Counted from the first letter of the stretch, positions 7,426-16,876 are shown. The stretch: 36,176 nucleotides of DNA from JANMQK01 sp031370485 (GCA_031370485.1 JANMQK010000193.1:1-36176), one strand, 5' to 3'. A program made the numbers and translations. The notes: generated from the letters alone by a model not told the origin.

Positions 7426-9594
7426 ATGGGTAGTGTCGTCCTCGTCAGCATGCCCTTTCACGGACTCGCCACCCCTTCGCTCGGACTCAGCCTCCTCAAG
7501 TCGGAACTCGCGCAGGCGGGGATTCCCTGTTCCATCCGATACCTGACACTGAGTTTCGCGGAGCGCATCGGCGTCCCGTGCTACGACTGGATCTGCGAGG
7601 ACAGCGCGGGCACTTTCGTGGGGGAGTGGATCTTCTCGCACTGCCTGAGCCCGGAAACGGCGGGCCGGGCGGACGAGTATGTCAAAGAGATCCTCCTGCC
7701 GACCCACCGGCTGAGCACCTCCCGGCTCGAGGAGGTCCTGGCGGCCCGTGACGGGGCGCGCGCCTTCCTCGACGAGGCCCTGACCGGGACCGACTGGAGC
7801 CGGTGGGACATCATCGGATTCACCTCCACCTTCCAGCAGAACACGGCGTCCCTGGCCTTTGCTCGGATGTTGAAGACCGCGCATCCCCGCGTGAAGATCG
7901 TTTTCGGCGGAGGGAATTGCGAAGCCGGGATGGGCGTCCAGCTCCATCGCAGCTTTCCGTGGGTGGACTACGTCTGCCTGGGCGAGGGGGACGGCGTCTT
8001 CACCCGGCTCGTTCTGCAGCTGCTGGGGAACGCGGCCATCCGGCCCCTTCCGGGCATCGTCGGCCCCCCGGAGAGGGACTCCATGCGGCCCGTGGCGCTG
8101 GCGCCCCCCGTGGCGGACCTCGACGCATTGCCCCTGCCCGATTTTGATGATTACTTCGATCAGCTGGGGGCGTCCCCGGTCCGGGCCGGCGTCAGTCCCC
8201 GGCTGGAGCTGGAGAGCTCCCGCGGTTGCTGGTGGGGGGCCAAGCACCATTGCACGTTCTGCGGCCTCAGCGATTTCGCGATGGGATTCCGCAGCAAGTC
8301 CCAGCCCCGGGTGCTAAGGGAGATCCGCGCCCTCGCGACAAGGTACGCCGCCCATCTCGGCCCCCGGCCTCTTATCAGCTTCACGGACAACATCCTCGAT
8401 CTCTCCTACTTCGGCGCGCTTCTTCCGGCGCTCAAGGAATCGCGTCTCAACCTGGCCTTCTTCTACGAGACCAAGGCGAACCTGGGCAAGTCCCAGGTGC
8501 GTCTCCTCGCGGAAGCAGGTGTTCGCCAGATCCAGCCGGGAATCGAAAGCCTGAGCACCCCCATCCTCAGGCTCATGAAGAAAGGGAGCACCGCTCTGCA
8601 GAACGTCCAGCTGCTCAAGTGGTGCGGCGAGTTCGGCATCCAGCCCCTCTGGAACATCCTCTACGGGTTCCCCGGCGAGGATCCGAAGGAGTTCGAGCAT
8701 CAGCGCGAGGTGGTCGCGCGCATCACTCATCTTCAGCCCCCCGCGGCGGTCGGCCCGGTCCGCCTGGACCGCTTCAGCCCCTACTTCGTCCGCGCCGAAG
8801 ATCATGGAATCAGGAACATCCGGCCGAAAAGGGCGCTGGGTTACATCTTCGCTCTTCCCGAGAGGGATCTTTTCCAGATGGCCTACCACTTCGAATTCGA
8901 CTATTCCGATGGCCGGATCCCCGATGACTATGTCGCGGATCTCGTGGAAGCCGTCGAGGATTGGCGCGGCGGGGCGGCGAATCGTTTTCTCTACGATGTC
9001 GGCTCGGGGGATCGGTTGCTGCTCTGGGACGGACGCGGGACGCATGAGGATTCTCATGTGGTCCTGGAGGGGGAGAGAAAGGCCCTCTACGAATACTGCG
9101 ATTCGGTGCGCACATCCGGGGCCATCAGCGCCCACATGAGAGCGGCCTTCGGGCTCGCGGACGACGAGACGAAGGACATTCTCGACGAATTGCTGGGCGC
9201 GGGGCTGATGCTGTCCGATGACGGGCACCACCTCAGCCTGGCCGTGCGTCTCCACGAACAGGCTGTTTCCGCTACGGAAACGCGGGTCGCGCCTGACGGG
9301 AGCCGCGGTGCCGGGCGGGACCCCCGCCTCCTTCAGGCCTTGCGGAAAAACGCCGCCGTGCGATCGTTGGGGATGGAGGATGGGATCCTCCTCCTCAACC
9401 CGGCCACACGGAAAATCTGCCAGCTGAATGTCACCGCAGCCGCGATCTGGGACCTTCTCGACGATCTCCACCATCTGGACGCCATCGTCCGGACGCTCTC
9501 CGGCGCCCTCCCGGGCCACGCGAACCAGGTCCAATCGGATGCTCTCTCGACCGTGGGAGAGTTGCTCGAAAAAGGGATGATCGAGGTTTGCTGA
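7426..9594 (+). CDS. B12-binding radical SAM RiPP maturase with C-terminal PqqD-like domain
   Basis: This 722-residue protein matches the RiPP maturation radical SAM protein 1 (rSAM_ocin type, putative C-methyltransferase) family. The N-terminal 200 residues look like a cobalamin-binding domain (SMPFHGLATPSLGLSLLKSE near the start, later FGGGNCEAGMG). The radical SAM core carries ESSRGCWWGAKHHCTFCGLS, giving a CX7CX2C cluster motif at about residues 268-279, typical of this family. A winged-helix-like region (about 540-620) precedes a PqqD-like domain in the last 80 residues (LLLNPATRKICQLNVTAAAIWDLL), the fold that binds peptide leaders. A GTG one codon upstream is an alternative start. It lies 56 bases after the CTERM gene and its stop overlaps the exosortase start as TGATG. 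Its likely substrate is a neighbouring small peptide; methylation is inferred from the family. Confidence 0.88.
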   Translation: MGSVVLVSMPFHGLATPSLGLSLLKSELAQAGIPCSIRYLTLSFAERIGVPCYDWICEDSAGTFVGEWIFSHCLSPETAGRADEYVKEILLPTHRLSTSRLEEVLAARDGARAFLDEALTGTDWSRWDIIGFTSTFQQNTASLAFARMLKTAHPRVKIVFGGGNCEAGMGVQLHRSFPWVDYVCLGEGDGVFTRLVLQLLGNAAIRPLPGIVGPPERDSMRPVALAPPVADLDALPLPDFDDYFDQLGASPVRAGVSPRLELESSRGCWWGAKHHCTFCGLSDFAMGFRSKSQPRVLREIRALATRYAAHLGPRPLISFTDNILDLSYFGALLPALKESRLNLAFFYETKANLGKSQVRLLAEAGVRQIQPGIESLSTPILRLMKKGSTALQNVQLLKWCGEFGIQPLWNILYGFPGEDPKEFEHQREVVARITHLQPPAAVGPVRLDRFSPYFVRAEDHGIRNIRPKRALGYIFALPERDLFQMAYHFEFDYSDGRIPDDYVADLVEAVEDWRGGAANRFLYDVGSGDRLLLWDGRGTHEDSHVVLEGERKALYEYCDSVRTSGAISAHMRAAFGLADDETKDILDELLGAGLMLSDDGHHLSLAVRLHEQAVSATETRVAPDGSRGAGRDPRLLQALRKNAAVRSLGMEDGILLLNPATRKICQLNVTAAAIWDLLDDLHHLDAIVRTLSGALPGHANQVQSDALSTVGELLEKGMIEVC

Positions 9595-10157
9595 TGGGCA
9601 TGAGGCCGCGAGCGAGCACCATGTCGTCCGGGGGCGCCCCGGCGCCCGCCGCGACTCCCCGGCGCCAGGTGGCGCGATTCTGTGTCACGCTGCTGCTCTT
9701 CATCCTGCTGCTCGCGGTGGCGACATCGACGGGGGTCGCGCAGAAGCGTCTCCACGAGCCGCTGGCGAGATTCCTGGCCTCCGCCGACGCCGCGATCCTC
9801 GGCCACTTCGGGCAGGCGTCGGCCACGGGAACGACCGTGCGCTTCGGGGGGTTCGAAGGCGAGGTCGGGGAGGCCTGCGATGGAATCCTGCCGACCTGCA
9901 TCTACCTCTCGGCAGTCCTCGCGTTTCCGGGCGGCTGGCGCAGCAAGGCCTGGGGGGTCCTGATAGGCGTCTCGTCCATTTTCATCATCAATCTGATAAG
10001 ACTTGTCACGCTGACGGCGCTTGGAGCATGGCGCCCGGAACTCCTTGATCAGGTGCACATCTATGTCTGGCAGGCACTCCTCATCGCCCTCTCCATGGCG
10101 GTCTGGGTTTTCTGGGTCGAGCGCTTCGTCCGGCCGCGGCCTGAAACCGGCCCTTAG
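9594..10157 (+). CDS. xrtH: exosortase, XrtH-like
   Basis: A 187-residue integral membrane protein with four or five hydrophobic helices (about 29-46, 97-112, 119-144, 154-176). The exosortase catalytic residues are visible: Cys95 in GEACDGILP, Arg136 in INLIRLVTL, and His155 in DQVHIYVWQ. The compact size and the MPALS-type target nearby point to exosortase H (IPTLxxWG-CTERM-specific) rather than the long EpsI/XrtA type. It should act at the cytoplasmic membrane as a transpeptidase-like protease on the CTERM signal. The ATG overlaps the radical SAM stop, so translation is probably coupled. The subgroup is my judgement from short motifs; the family is clear. Confidence 0.85.
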   Translation: MGMRPRASTMSSGGAPAPAATPRRQVARFCVTLLLFILLLAVATSTGVAQKRLHEPLARFLASADAAILGHFGQASATGTTVRFGGFEGEVGEACDGILPTCIYLSAVLAFPGGWRSKAWGVLIGVSSIFIINLIRLVTLTALGAWRPELLDQVHIYVWQALLIALSMAVWVFWVERFVRPRPETGP

Positions 10158-11346
10158 GTTCGCTCTCAGGTTCGCGGCCTGGTACGCGCTCGTCTATATC
10201 GCCTGGCTTCCGCTGCGGCCAGGGTTCATCCGCCTGCTGTCGATCGTGGCGCAGAGCGTGCTGTGGCGGTTCGAACGGCCTCCGCTCGTCTCCGCGCTCA
10301 CGGCCCAGGACGGGGAAATCACCCTTTACAGCTACGTGACCGGTCTGGAGCGCCCGCTTGCACTGTGGAACGGCGGCAACCTGCACATCTATGTCGTCGC
10401 CTCCCTGGCTCTCGTGCTGGCGGTCCCGTTGCGGGCGGCGGCACGGCGCGCCCGGCTCGCGGCCGCGGCGCTCGGAGTTGTCGCGCTGGTCGCCCTGATC
10501 ATCTGCGTCGCGCAGGTGAAGAGCGCCGCGGGCGAGGCGGCGAAGACCCAGCTTGGCCTTGTTCTCTACACGGCGCGTGAGCAGGCCTTTCTCGATAGTG
10601 CGAACCAGGTCTTGATCATGTTCGGGATGCTCATCCTGCCCTCCTTCCTCTTCCTCGTCTCCTACATGTTGTTCTGGGCCTCCACGGAACCGGCCGGCGT
10701 GCCCGGAGCCGAAGGGCCCGCCGGGCGGCGCCGCTCCTTCCCCCTGGCTCGGGCGGCTGCCGGCGCTGCCCTGATCGCCGCCGCCTGGATTTTCCTCGCC
10801 CCGGCCGCGCCCCCGACACCGGCGGATCACCTGAAAGGACTCAGGAAGGTGATCGAACTCAACCCCTCCTCGGCGCGGGCGCGCCTCAACCTCGGCGTCT
10901 GCCTGGAATCGCAGGGACGCTTCAAGGAAGCCGCCGCGGCCTACCAGGAGGCGATCGGCCTGGACGCCGGCCTGGCGGTGGCGCACTACGGTCTGGGAAA
11001 TGTGCTCTTCAAGCAGGGCGCAATGGAGTCGGCGGAGGCGGCCTACCGCGAGGCCCTGAGACGCGATCCGGACAACGCATCGGCCTACCAGAACCTCGGA
11101 ATCGCGCTTTTCGCACGCCAGGACTTTGCCGAGGCCGCACGCTCCTTCGAAGAGGCGCTGCGGCGCGATTCGCGGCTCGGCGCGGCGCATCACGATCTCG
11201 GGATAACGCTTCTCAAGCTCGACCGGCCCTGCGAGGCGCTCCCGCACCTGGAACGCAGCGCAGCCCTCGGCCGCCTGCCCGACGACGACGCCGCTGTGCG
11301 CGCAGAGGTTCAGAGATTGCGGAGGATTTGCCACGACCCGGGTTGA
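10063..11346 (+). CDS. exosortase-associated membrane protein with TPR domain
   Basis: Residues of this 427-residue protein from about 28 to 250 hold five hydrophobic helices. The segment from FAAWYALVYIAWLPL through a loop with GEITLYSYVTG resembles the small XrtH-associated membrane proteins I recall next to exosortase H genes. Four TPR-like repeats follow (about 270-405: LNLGVCLESQGRFKEAAAAY, AHYGLGNVLFKQG, AYQNLGIALFARQ, AHHDLGITLLKL). The only start that keeps the first helix is the ATG at 10063, preceded by CAGGTG, which makes the gene overlap the last 95 bases of the exosortase in another frame; the first 25 residues are Ser/Arg-rich as expected from such overprinting. It may hold substrates or partners for the exosortase. 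Confidence 0.7.
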   Translation: MSGRHSSSPSPWRSGFSGSSASSGRGLKPALRFALRFAAWYALVYIAWLPLRPGFIRLLSIVAQSVLWRFERPPLVSALTAQDGEITLYSYVTGLERPLALWNGGNLHIYVVASLALVLAVPLRAAARRARLAAAALGVVALVALIICVAQVKSAAGEAAKTQLGLVLYTAREQAFLDSANQVLIMFGMLILPSFLFLVSYMLFWASTEPAGVPGAEGPAGRRRSFPLARAAAGAALIAAAWIFLAPAAPPTPADHLKGLRKVIELNPSSARARLNLGVCLESQGRFKEAAAAYQEAIGLDAGLAVAHYGLGNVLFKQGAMESAEAAYREALRRDPDNASAYQNLGIALFARQDFAEAARSFEEALRRDSRLGAAHHDLGITLLKLDRPCEALPHLERSAALGRLPDDDAAVRAEVQRLRRICHDPG

Positions 11347-11349
11347 CCG

Positions 11350-11397
11350 GGTTGGCGGGCCCGTGGTACTTTTCCACCACATTCTTCGTGGCCAACC
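11350..11397. repeat. nested inverted repeats between the exosortase and regulator gene groups
   Basis: GGTTGGC (11350-11356) pairs with GCCAACC (11391-11397), and inside it GTGGT (11363-11367) pairs with ACCAC (11376-11380). It lies in the 106-base gap after the membrane/TPR gene. It could fold in RNA as a processing or attenuation structure, or be an operator. No T-run follows. Confidence 0.35.
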
Positions 11398-11452
11398 AGT
11401 ATTAGGACGCCGATACGCCCGAGTGGGCCGGGTGGCCGCGGCAGGCGACGCG

Positions 11453-12607
11453 ATGAAGATCCGCCTCAGGCGACGTGTGATTCGGGACATCTCAGAGGGC
11501 CTTCGGCACGCGGGCAAAGCGTCCGCGGCGAGTGCCTTCTCTTTCTTGCTCGTCCTCCTTGCTGCGATCCTGCCGGGCTGCGCCGGGAGGGTGGACGGGG
11601 CGCGCAAGCCCCCCGAGGTCGCGGCTAATCCGGCTCCCGCCGATCTCGCCCGGGAGGCGGCCCGGGCAGCCACCGAACCGTCCACCGCCGTGGCCGTGCC
11701 GATCACGGCAGCGGAGACCCCCCAGCCGCTCGCCATCGATACGAATCTCGTGGTCGATCAGGACGTCACCCTCATGGCCCGCATGAGCGGGATCGTGGAG
11801 GAGATCCTCGTCGACCGCGGGGCCCGGGTCAAAAAGGGAGACATCCTGCTCAGGCTCGTGAACAAGGACCTCGGCCTGCTGCTGCAGCGGGCCCAGATCG
11901 TGGCCCGGCAGAAGCAGGCCGAGTTCGAGCGGGCGCGCCGGCTCTTCGCGGAGAAGACCTTGTCCGACGCCCAGTTCGACGAGGTCAAGTTCGCTCTCGA
12001 AGCGGCGGAAAACGAGGTGGAGATCGCGCGGGAGGATTTGGAGAAGAGCCTGATCCGGGCCCCGTTCGACGGTCTCATCATCGATCGATTCGCGAGGCTG
12101 GGGCAGAGAGTGGTCGAGGACAGGAACGAGCCGCTGTTCCGGCTGACGGCGCTCGCTCCGCTGCTGGCGAGGCTCTACGTGCCCGAGGGGGTGGCCCGCT
12201 CGCTGCGGCAGGGGGACCAGGTCCAGGTGCGCCCGCGCTACCAGGCGGGCGTTTCCGTGACCGGGACGATCGACTGGATCTCCCGGGTCATAGACGCCTC
12301 CAGCGGGACGCGCCAGGCCATCGTCTCGATCCGCGGGGGCGGCCGGCAGGGTTCCCTCGAGCCCGGATCGACGGTCACGGTCGTGTTCGCCCCGGAGAGC
12401 GCGAACGAAGGGGTTTTGATCCCGCCCGCGGCGCTTGAAAAACGTCCCGAGAGCGGGCCCCGGAGCATCGCCCGCGTGGAAGTGCTCGAGAACGGGAAGC
12501 GAACCTGGCGCACTGTCCGCCTCGGGAACAGCCGGGGGGACGCCGTCGAGATCCTGGAAGGTCTGCGGCCGGGGGAGAAGGTCCTTCTGGAAAGAGCGAT
12601 TCCTTGA
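11453..12607 (+). CDS. HlyD/RND-type periplasmic adaptor lipoprotein
   Basis: The 384-residue protein begins with a basic N-region and a hydrophobic segment ending LPGC, so Cys43 is a likely lipidation site. It then shows the membrane-fusion layout: a lipoyl half-motif (MARMSGIVEEILVDRGARVKKGDILLRL), a coiled-coil hairpin (about 150-200), the returning lipoyl half (IRAPFDGLIIDRFARLGQRV), a beta-barrel region, and a membrane-proximal domain ending RPGEKVLLERAIP. Such proteins bridge an inner-membrane transporter and an outer-membrane channel, but neither is encoded next to it. I prefer the ATG at 11453 over upstream in-frame starts because it gives a compact signal peptide. Its stop overlaps the next start as TGATG, placing it in an operon with signalling genes. 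Confidence 0.85.
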   Translation: MKIRLRRRVIRDISEGLRHAGKASAASAFSFLLVLLAAILPGCAGRVDGARKPPEVAANPAPADLAREAARAATEPSTAVAVPITAAETPQPLAIDTNLVVDQDVTLMARMSGIVEEILVDRGARVKKGDILLRLVNKDLGLLLQRAQIVARQKQAEFERARRLFAEKTLSDAQFDEVKFALEAAENEVEIAREDLEKSLIRAPFDGLIIDRFARLGQRVVEDRNEPLFRLTALAPLLARLYVPEGVARSLRQGDQVQVRPRYQAGVSVTGTIDWISRVIDASSGTRQAIVSIRGGGRQGSLEPGSTVTVVFAPESANEGVLIPPAALEKRPESGPRSIARVEVLENGKRTWRTVRLGNSRGDAVEILEGLRPGEKVLLERAIP

Positions 12608-14283
12608 TGCCCGAAGCCGACCCGGGAGCGGGGGAGACCCCCGCGCCGTTCCTGGATATCGATGAAGCCTCCTCCGCCCGCAAGACGATCCGGCTGGACA
12701 AGGATGTCACGCGGGTCGGCCGCCGGAGCGACAACGACGTCCAGATCGTCGAGGCCCACGTCTCCAAGCACCACGCCGACATCCTGAGGCGGGGGGGGCA
12801 GTTCGTCGTCGTGGACGCCGGCAGCAAAGCGGGGGTCTTCGTCAACGGCAGGCCCGTGAGCGAACGCGCCCTCGCCGATGGAGACGTCATCACCCTTGGG
12901 GGCGCGCCTACTCCCGCGTTGATTTTCCGCCTGGCGGAGGCGCCGGCGGATACGGACTCCGGGACCGTTGTCCGCTCGACGCTCGCGGGCGTCCCGGCCG
13001 ATCGGGGCCTCGAGAACCTCGCCAAGTTCCTGGAGCTCAGCCGCGTCCTGGGAGGGCAGCTTCCGCTCGACGAGATCCTCGAGAATGTCGTCGATCTCGC
13101 GACCGAGCTCACTGCCGCGGAGCGGGGCTTCCTGATCCTCGGACGGCCGGACGGCTCCCTCGATTTCCGCGTGGCCCGGGGCCGGGACAAGCGCCCCCTC
13201 CGAGGGGGGAACATCCTGGTCAGCGAGACGATCGTCAGGGAGGTCCTCGCCGAGGGCGCGACACGGGTCATCTCGGATGTGCGGCAGGACGACGACCTGG
13301 CGGGACTCAAGAGTGTTGTCGCCCTGAACCTCGGTTCGGCTGTCGCCCTGCCTCTGCGCCGGTTCGCCGTCCACGACGGGGGAACGACCGCCCTGGGGGC
13401 GCGCGGCCATGTCTTCGGGGTCCTCTATCTCGACAGCCGCGAACCGCAGAGCGCGCTCACGCGGAGCGACCACGGACTTCTCGAAACGCTGGCCCGCGAC
13501 GCCTCGGCGGTCATCGAGAACGCGCGTCTCCTGCGCCAGGCCGAGGAGAACCGCAGGACCGAGGCCGAGATGGAGCGGGCCCGCGAGGTGCAGGCCGCCC
13601 TCCTGCCGCAGAGTTTCTGGCAGAACGGGTTTTTTGAGGTCTCGGGAAAATGCGTTCCGTCCCTGCGCCTCGGGGGGGACTACCTGGACCAGTTCCGGCT
13701 CGACGGAGATCGCTGCTGCTTCGTGATGGCGGATGTCGCCGGCAAGGGTCTGCCGGCGGCGCTGCTGGCCGCCGCGCTGCAGGGCGCGATGTCGGCCGAG
13801 AGCGCCAGCGAGCAGCCTCTGGAGACGATGGTCGGCCGGATCAACCGGGCCATTGTCCGGCTGGCGCCGGTGGGGAAGTTCGTGACGTTTTTCTGCTGCG
13901 TGCTGTCGCCGTCCGGAAGGCTGGCCTACGTGAACGCCGGGCACACGGCATCGATCGTGATCTCGGCCGGCGGCGAGATGCGCGAGCTCTCGACGGGGGA
14001 CATGGCGCTCGGGGTGCGCGAGTCGAATCTCTACCACGAAGGCGTCATGGAGCTTCGGAAGGGGGATGTCGTCGTGCTCTACACCGACGGGGTCACCGAG
14101 GCGGCTAATGGCGACGAGGAATTCTTCGAGGTGTCGCGTCTCGAACAGGTGCTGAAGCAAGCCCGCCACCTTCCCCCCGGGAAGATCGTGGAGGCGATCC
14201 TCGAGGCGGTGGAGGCGTTCGTGGGGAACCTGCCGCCCCGGGACGACATCACCCTCATGGTCGTGAGGTATCTGGGGAGATGA
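12607..14283 (+). CDS. FHA-GAF-PP2C (SpoIIE/RsbU-type) phosphatase
   Basis: A soluble 558-residue regulator. An FHA domain (about 28-110) shows VGRRSDND, SKHHADI and the FVNG strand, and would bind phosphothreonine. A GAF domain (about 140-310) follows, containing ALPLRR and GVLYLDSRE. A short coiled coil (AEMERAREVQAALLP) leads into a PP2C-type phosphatase (about 330-558) with GGDYLD, DVAGKG, YTDGVTEA and PPRDDITL, the metal-binding motifs of SpoIIE/RsbU enzymes, which usually dephosphorylate STAS-domain antagonists. A STAS protein is encoded at 21543 and Ser/Thr kinases at 1660 and 4374 could supply the FHA ligand. The ATG at 12607 overlaps the adaptor stop, and the stop overlaps the next gene as ATGA. 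Confidence 0.9.
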   Translation: MPEADPGAGETPAPFLDIDEASSARKTIRLDKDVTRVGRRSDNDVQIVEAHVSKHHADILRRGGQFVVVDAGSKAGVFVNGRPVSERALADGDVITLGGAPTPALIFRLAEAPADTDSGTVVRSTLAGVPADRGLENLAKFLELSRVLGGQLPLDEILENVVDLATELTAAERGFLILGRPDGSLDFRVARGRDKRPLRGGNILVSETIVREVLAEGATRVISDVRQDDDLAGLKSVVALNLGSAVALPLRRFAVHDGGTTALGARGHVFGVLYLDSREPQSALTRSDHGLLETLARDASAVIENARLLRQAEENRRTEAEMERAREVQAALLPQSFWQNGFFEVSGKCVPSLRLGGDYLDQFRLDGDRCCFVMADVAGKGLPAALLAAALQGAMSAESASEQPLETMVGRINRAIVRLAPVGKFVTFFCCVLSPSGRLAYVNAGHTASIVISAGGEMRELSTGDMALGVRESNLYHEGVMELRKGDVVVLYTDGVTEAANGDEEFFEVSRLEQVLKQARHLPPGKIVEAILEAVEAFVGNLPPRDDITLMVVRYLGR

Positions 14284-14976
14284 GCGCGAATCCCAGGACG
14301 ATCGTTGCGAGGCAGCGGGCCGCGGCGCTCGAGCCGGCCAACTCCCTCCTCGTCCACGACATCAGGAACCTGTCGTTCCGTCTTGGAGCCCTGCTCCATA
14401 ATCTGGAAGCCAGCTACGACGACCCCCTGTTCAAGAGGAGTGTCCTGGAGATCCTGACCGACACGGTCAGGAAGATGGACGGCATCGTCCGTCGCTGCCG
14501 GGAAAGGAAGGACGAGGTCGTCTTCAAGATCCCGGTGGACCTCAACCAGATCCTGAACCGGCTCGTCGAGCGGCTCCCCGGGGAATACCTGGATCGCGGG
14601 AAGATCCTCGTCGAAGAACGATACGCGAGGATTCCGACGGTATGGGGAGACGAGGAATTCCTGAGCGAGGCCCTGGCCATCCTGATCCAGAACGCCCTTG
14701 ACGCGATGGCGGAGAAGGGGGGCCGGCTGAGGCTCGAGACCCGGGTCAAGGAAACCCGCGGCGGGAAGCGGAAGATCGTCGTCACGGTCGCCGACACCGG
14801 GTGCGGCATGTCGGCCGATTTCGTGAAGAAAAGCCTGTTCGCCCCGTTCGTCACCACCAAGAACCACGGGCTCGGCATGGGGCTTTATGCCAGCCGGAAG
14901 ATCGTGGCCCTGCACGACGGCACGATCCGCGTTTCGAGCCGGGAGGGCCGGGGCACGACCTTCCGGCTTTTTTTCA

Positions 14977-14987
<11 letters not shown>
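14280..14987 (+). CDS. soluble histidine kinase, PrsK-like catalytic core
   Basis: At 235 residues it is a sensor-less histidine kinase. The dimerisation helix carries LLVHDIRNLSFRL with His26 as the phosphoacceptor. The ATPase domain shows the N box (IQNALDAM), the G1 box (VADTGCGM), the F region (FAPFVTTKNHG) and the G2 box (GLGMGLYASRK). The VHDIRNL box with the following LGALLHNLEAS helix resembles the kinase core of PrsK, the histidine kinase of PEP-CTERM/exosortase systems, but the membrane and GAF parts of PrsK are absent. Overlaps with the upstream phosphatase (ATGA) and the downstream regulator (11 bases) imply one translationally coupled unit; the GAF domain of the phosphatase may provide the missing sensing. 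Confidence 0.88.
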
Positions 14988-16389
<1,402 letters not shown>

Positions 16390-16395
16390 GCGGGG

Positions 16396-16410
16396 ACCCC
16401 GGCTCGGGGT
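16396..16410. repeat. hairpin after the response regulator gene
   Basis: ACCCCG-GCT-CGGGGT starts 6 bases after the stop. There is no T-run, so it is a weak terminator candidate for the regulator operon at best. Confidence 0.35.
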
Positions 16411-16530
16411 GGAAAAGTTCAACCTGGGGATGAATTCTTGACCCCGCGGGCCGGCAGGAGCGGAACCGGCCATCGAAGGGCCCCGCGCAACCCCGCGCCG
16501 GGTGGGCGATGCCGGGCAGACATCACGCGG

Positions 16531-16543
16531 GACGTTTCACGTC
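16531..16543. promoter_or_regulatory. perfect dyad next to the sigma54 promoter
   Basis: GACGT-TTC-ACGTC lies 4 bases upstream of the -24 element. This is closer than usual for an enhancer-binding protein, so it may be a repressor or accessory site. It is a candidate only. Confidence 0.35.
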
Positions 16544-16547
16544 GGGC

Positions 16548-16563
16548 TGGCACATCGATTGCT
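16548..16563 (+). promoter_or_regulatory. sigma54 (-24/-12) promoter of the small peptide gene
   Basis: TGGCACATCGATTGCT matches the TGGCAC-N5-TTGC consensus at every conserved base, with GG (16549-16550) and GC (16561-16562) exactly ten bases apart. Transcription should begin near 16574, giving a leader of about 44 bases before the ATG at 16618. The gene immediately upstream encodes a sigma54 activator. Confidence 0.85.
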
Positions 16564-16617
16564 CTACAGTAACGGCAGGTCGGAAGTTCAAACCGTAATT
16601 AGAAGGAGGGTACACCC

Positions 16618-16803
16618 ATGGCAGTGAAAAAGTCTGTCACGATCCCCCTCACCGCGAAGCAGAAGGATCAGATCAAGCGGGCGACGGGAAAGACCATCAA
16701 CGCGGTGAAGGTGGCCAGGGCCGGCAGCCTGGTCGGCATGAAGGGCATGAAGACCACCAAGGGTTTCGGCGGCCCCGGTCCGATCCTTCCTCCGAATAAC
16801 TAA
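16618..16803 (+). CDS. 61-residue basic peptide of unknown function, candidate modified or exported peptide
   Basis: The ATG follows a strong ribosome binding site (AAGGAGGG at 16603-16610) and a sigma54 promoter, and a strong terminator comes 37 bases after the stop, so this is a real single-gene transcript. The protein is Lys-rich with no Cys and no signal peptide. An amphipathic N-terminal half (SVTIPLTAKQKDQIKRATGK, residues 6-25) looks like a leader or recognition helix; the second half is Gly/Lys-rich (GMKGMKTTKGFGGPG) and ends PILPPNN. I do not recognise a named family. It converges on the PqqD-M50-HlyD gene, which suggests that it is a substrate handled by that fusion and perhaps by the radical SAM enzyme. 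A small nucleic-acid-binding protein is an alternative. Confidence 0.8.
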   Translation: MAVKKSVTIPLTAKQKDQIKRATGKTINAVKVARAGSLVGMKGMKTTKGFGGPGPILPPNN

Positions 16804-16839
16804 GACTCTCCAGCCGCCGCCTTCGGCTGGCCGAATGGC

Positions 16840-16873
16840 AAGCCGCCCGACCGCCCGGTCGGGCGGCTTTTTT
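16840..16873 (+). terminator. strong intrinsic terminator after the small peptide gene
   Basis: A perfect 13-base-pair stem (16840-16852 with 16857-16869, core GCCGCCCGACC) closes a GCCC loop and is followed by Ts to 16873. A smaller hairpin (CCAGCCG at 16810 with CGGCTGG ending at 16830) precedes it. On the minus strand only two Ts follow the stem, so it is less likely to stop the convergent genes efficiently. Confidence 0.9.
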
Positions 16874-16876
16874 CGC

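Noticed and set aside
12238..14169. A 643-residue minus-strand frame across the adaptor/phosphatase junction.
   Set aside because: It is the shadow of two genes with clear lipoyl, FHA, GAF and PP2C motifs.
16618..16803. A Nif11-type or nitrile-hydratase-type leader peptide, the usual partners of the radical SAM family.
   Set aside because: The sequence is too short and too Lys-rich, and it lacks the double-Gly cleavage context of those leaders.
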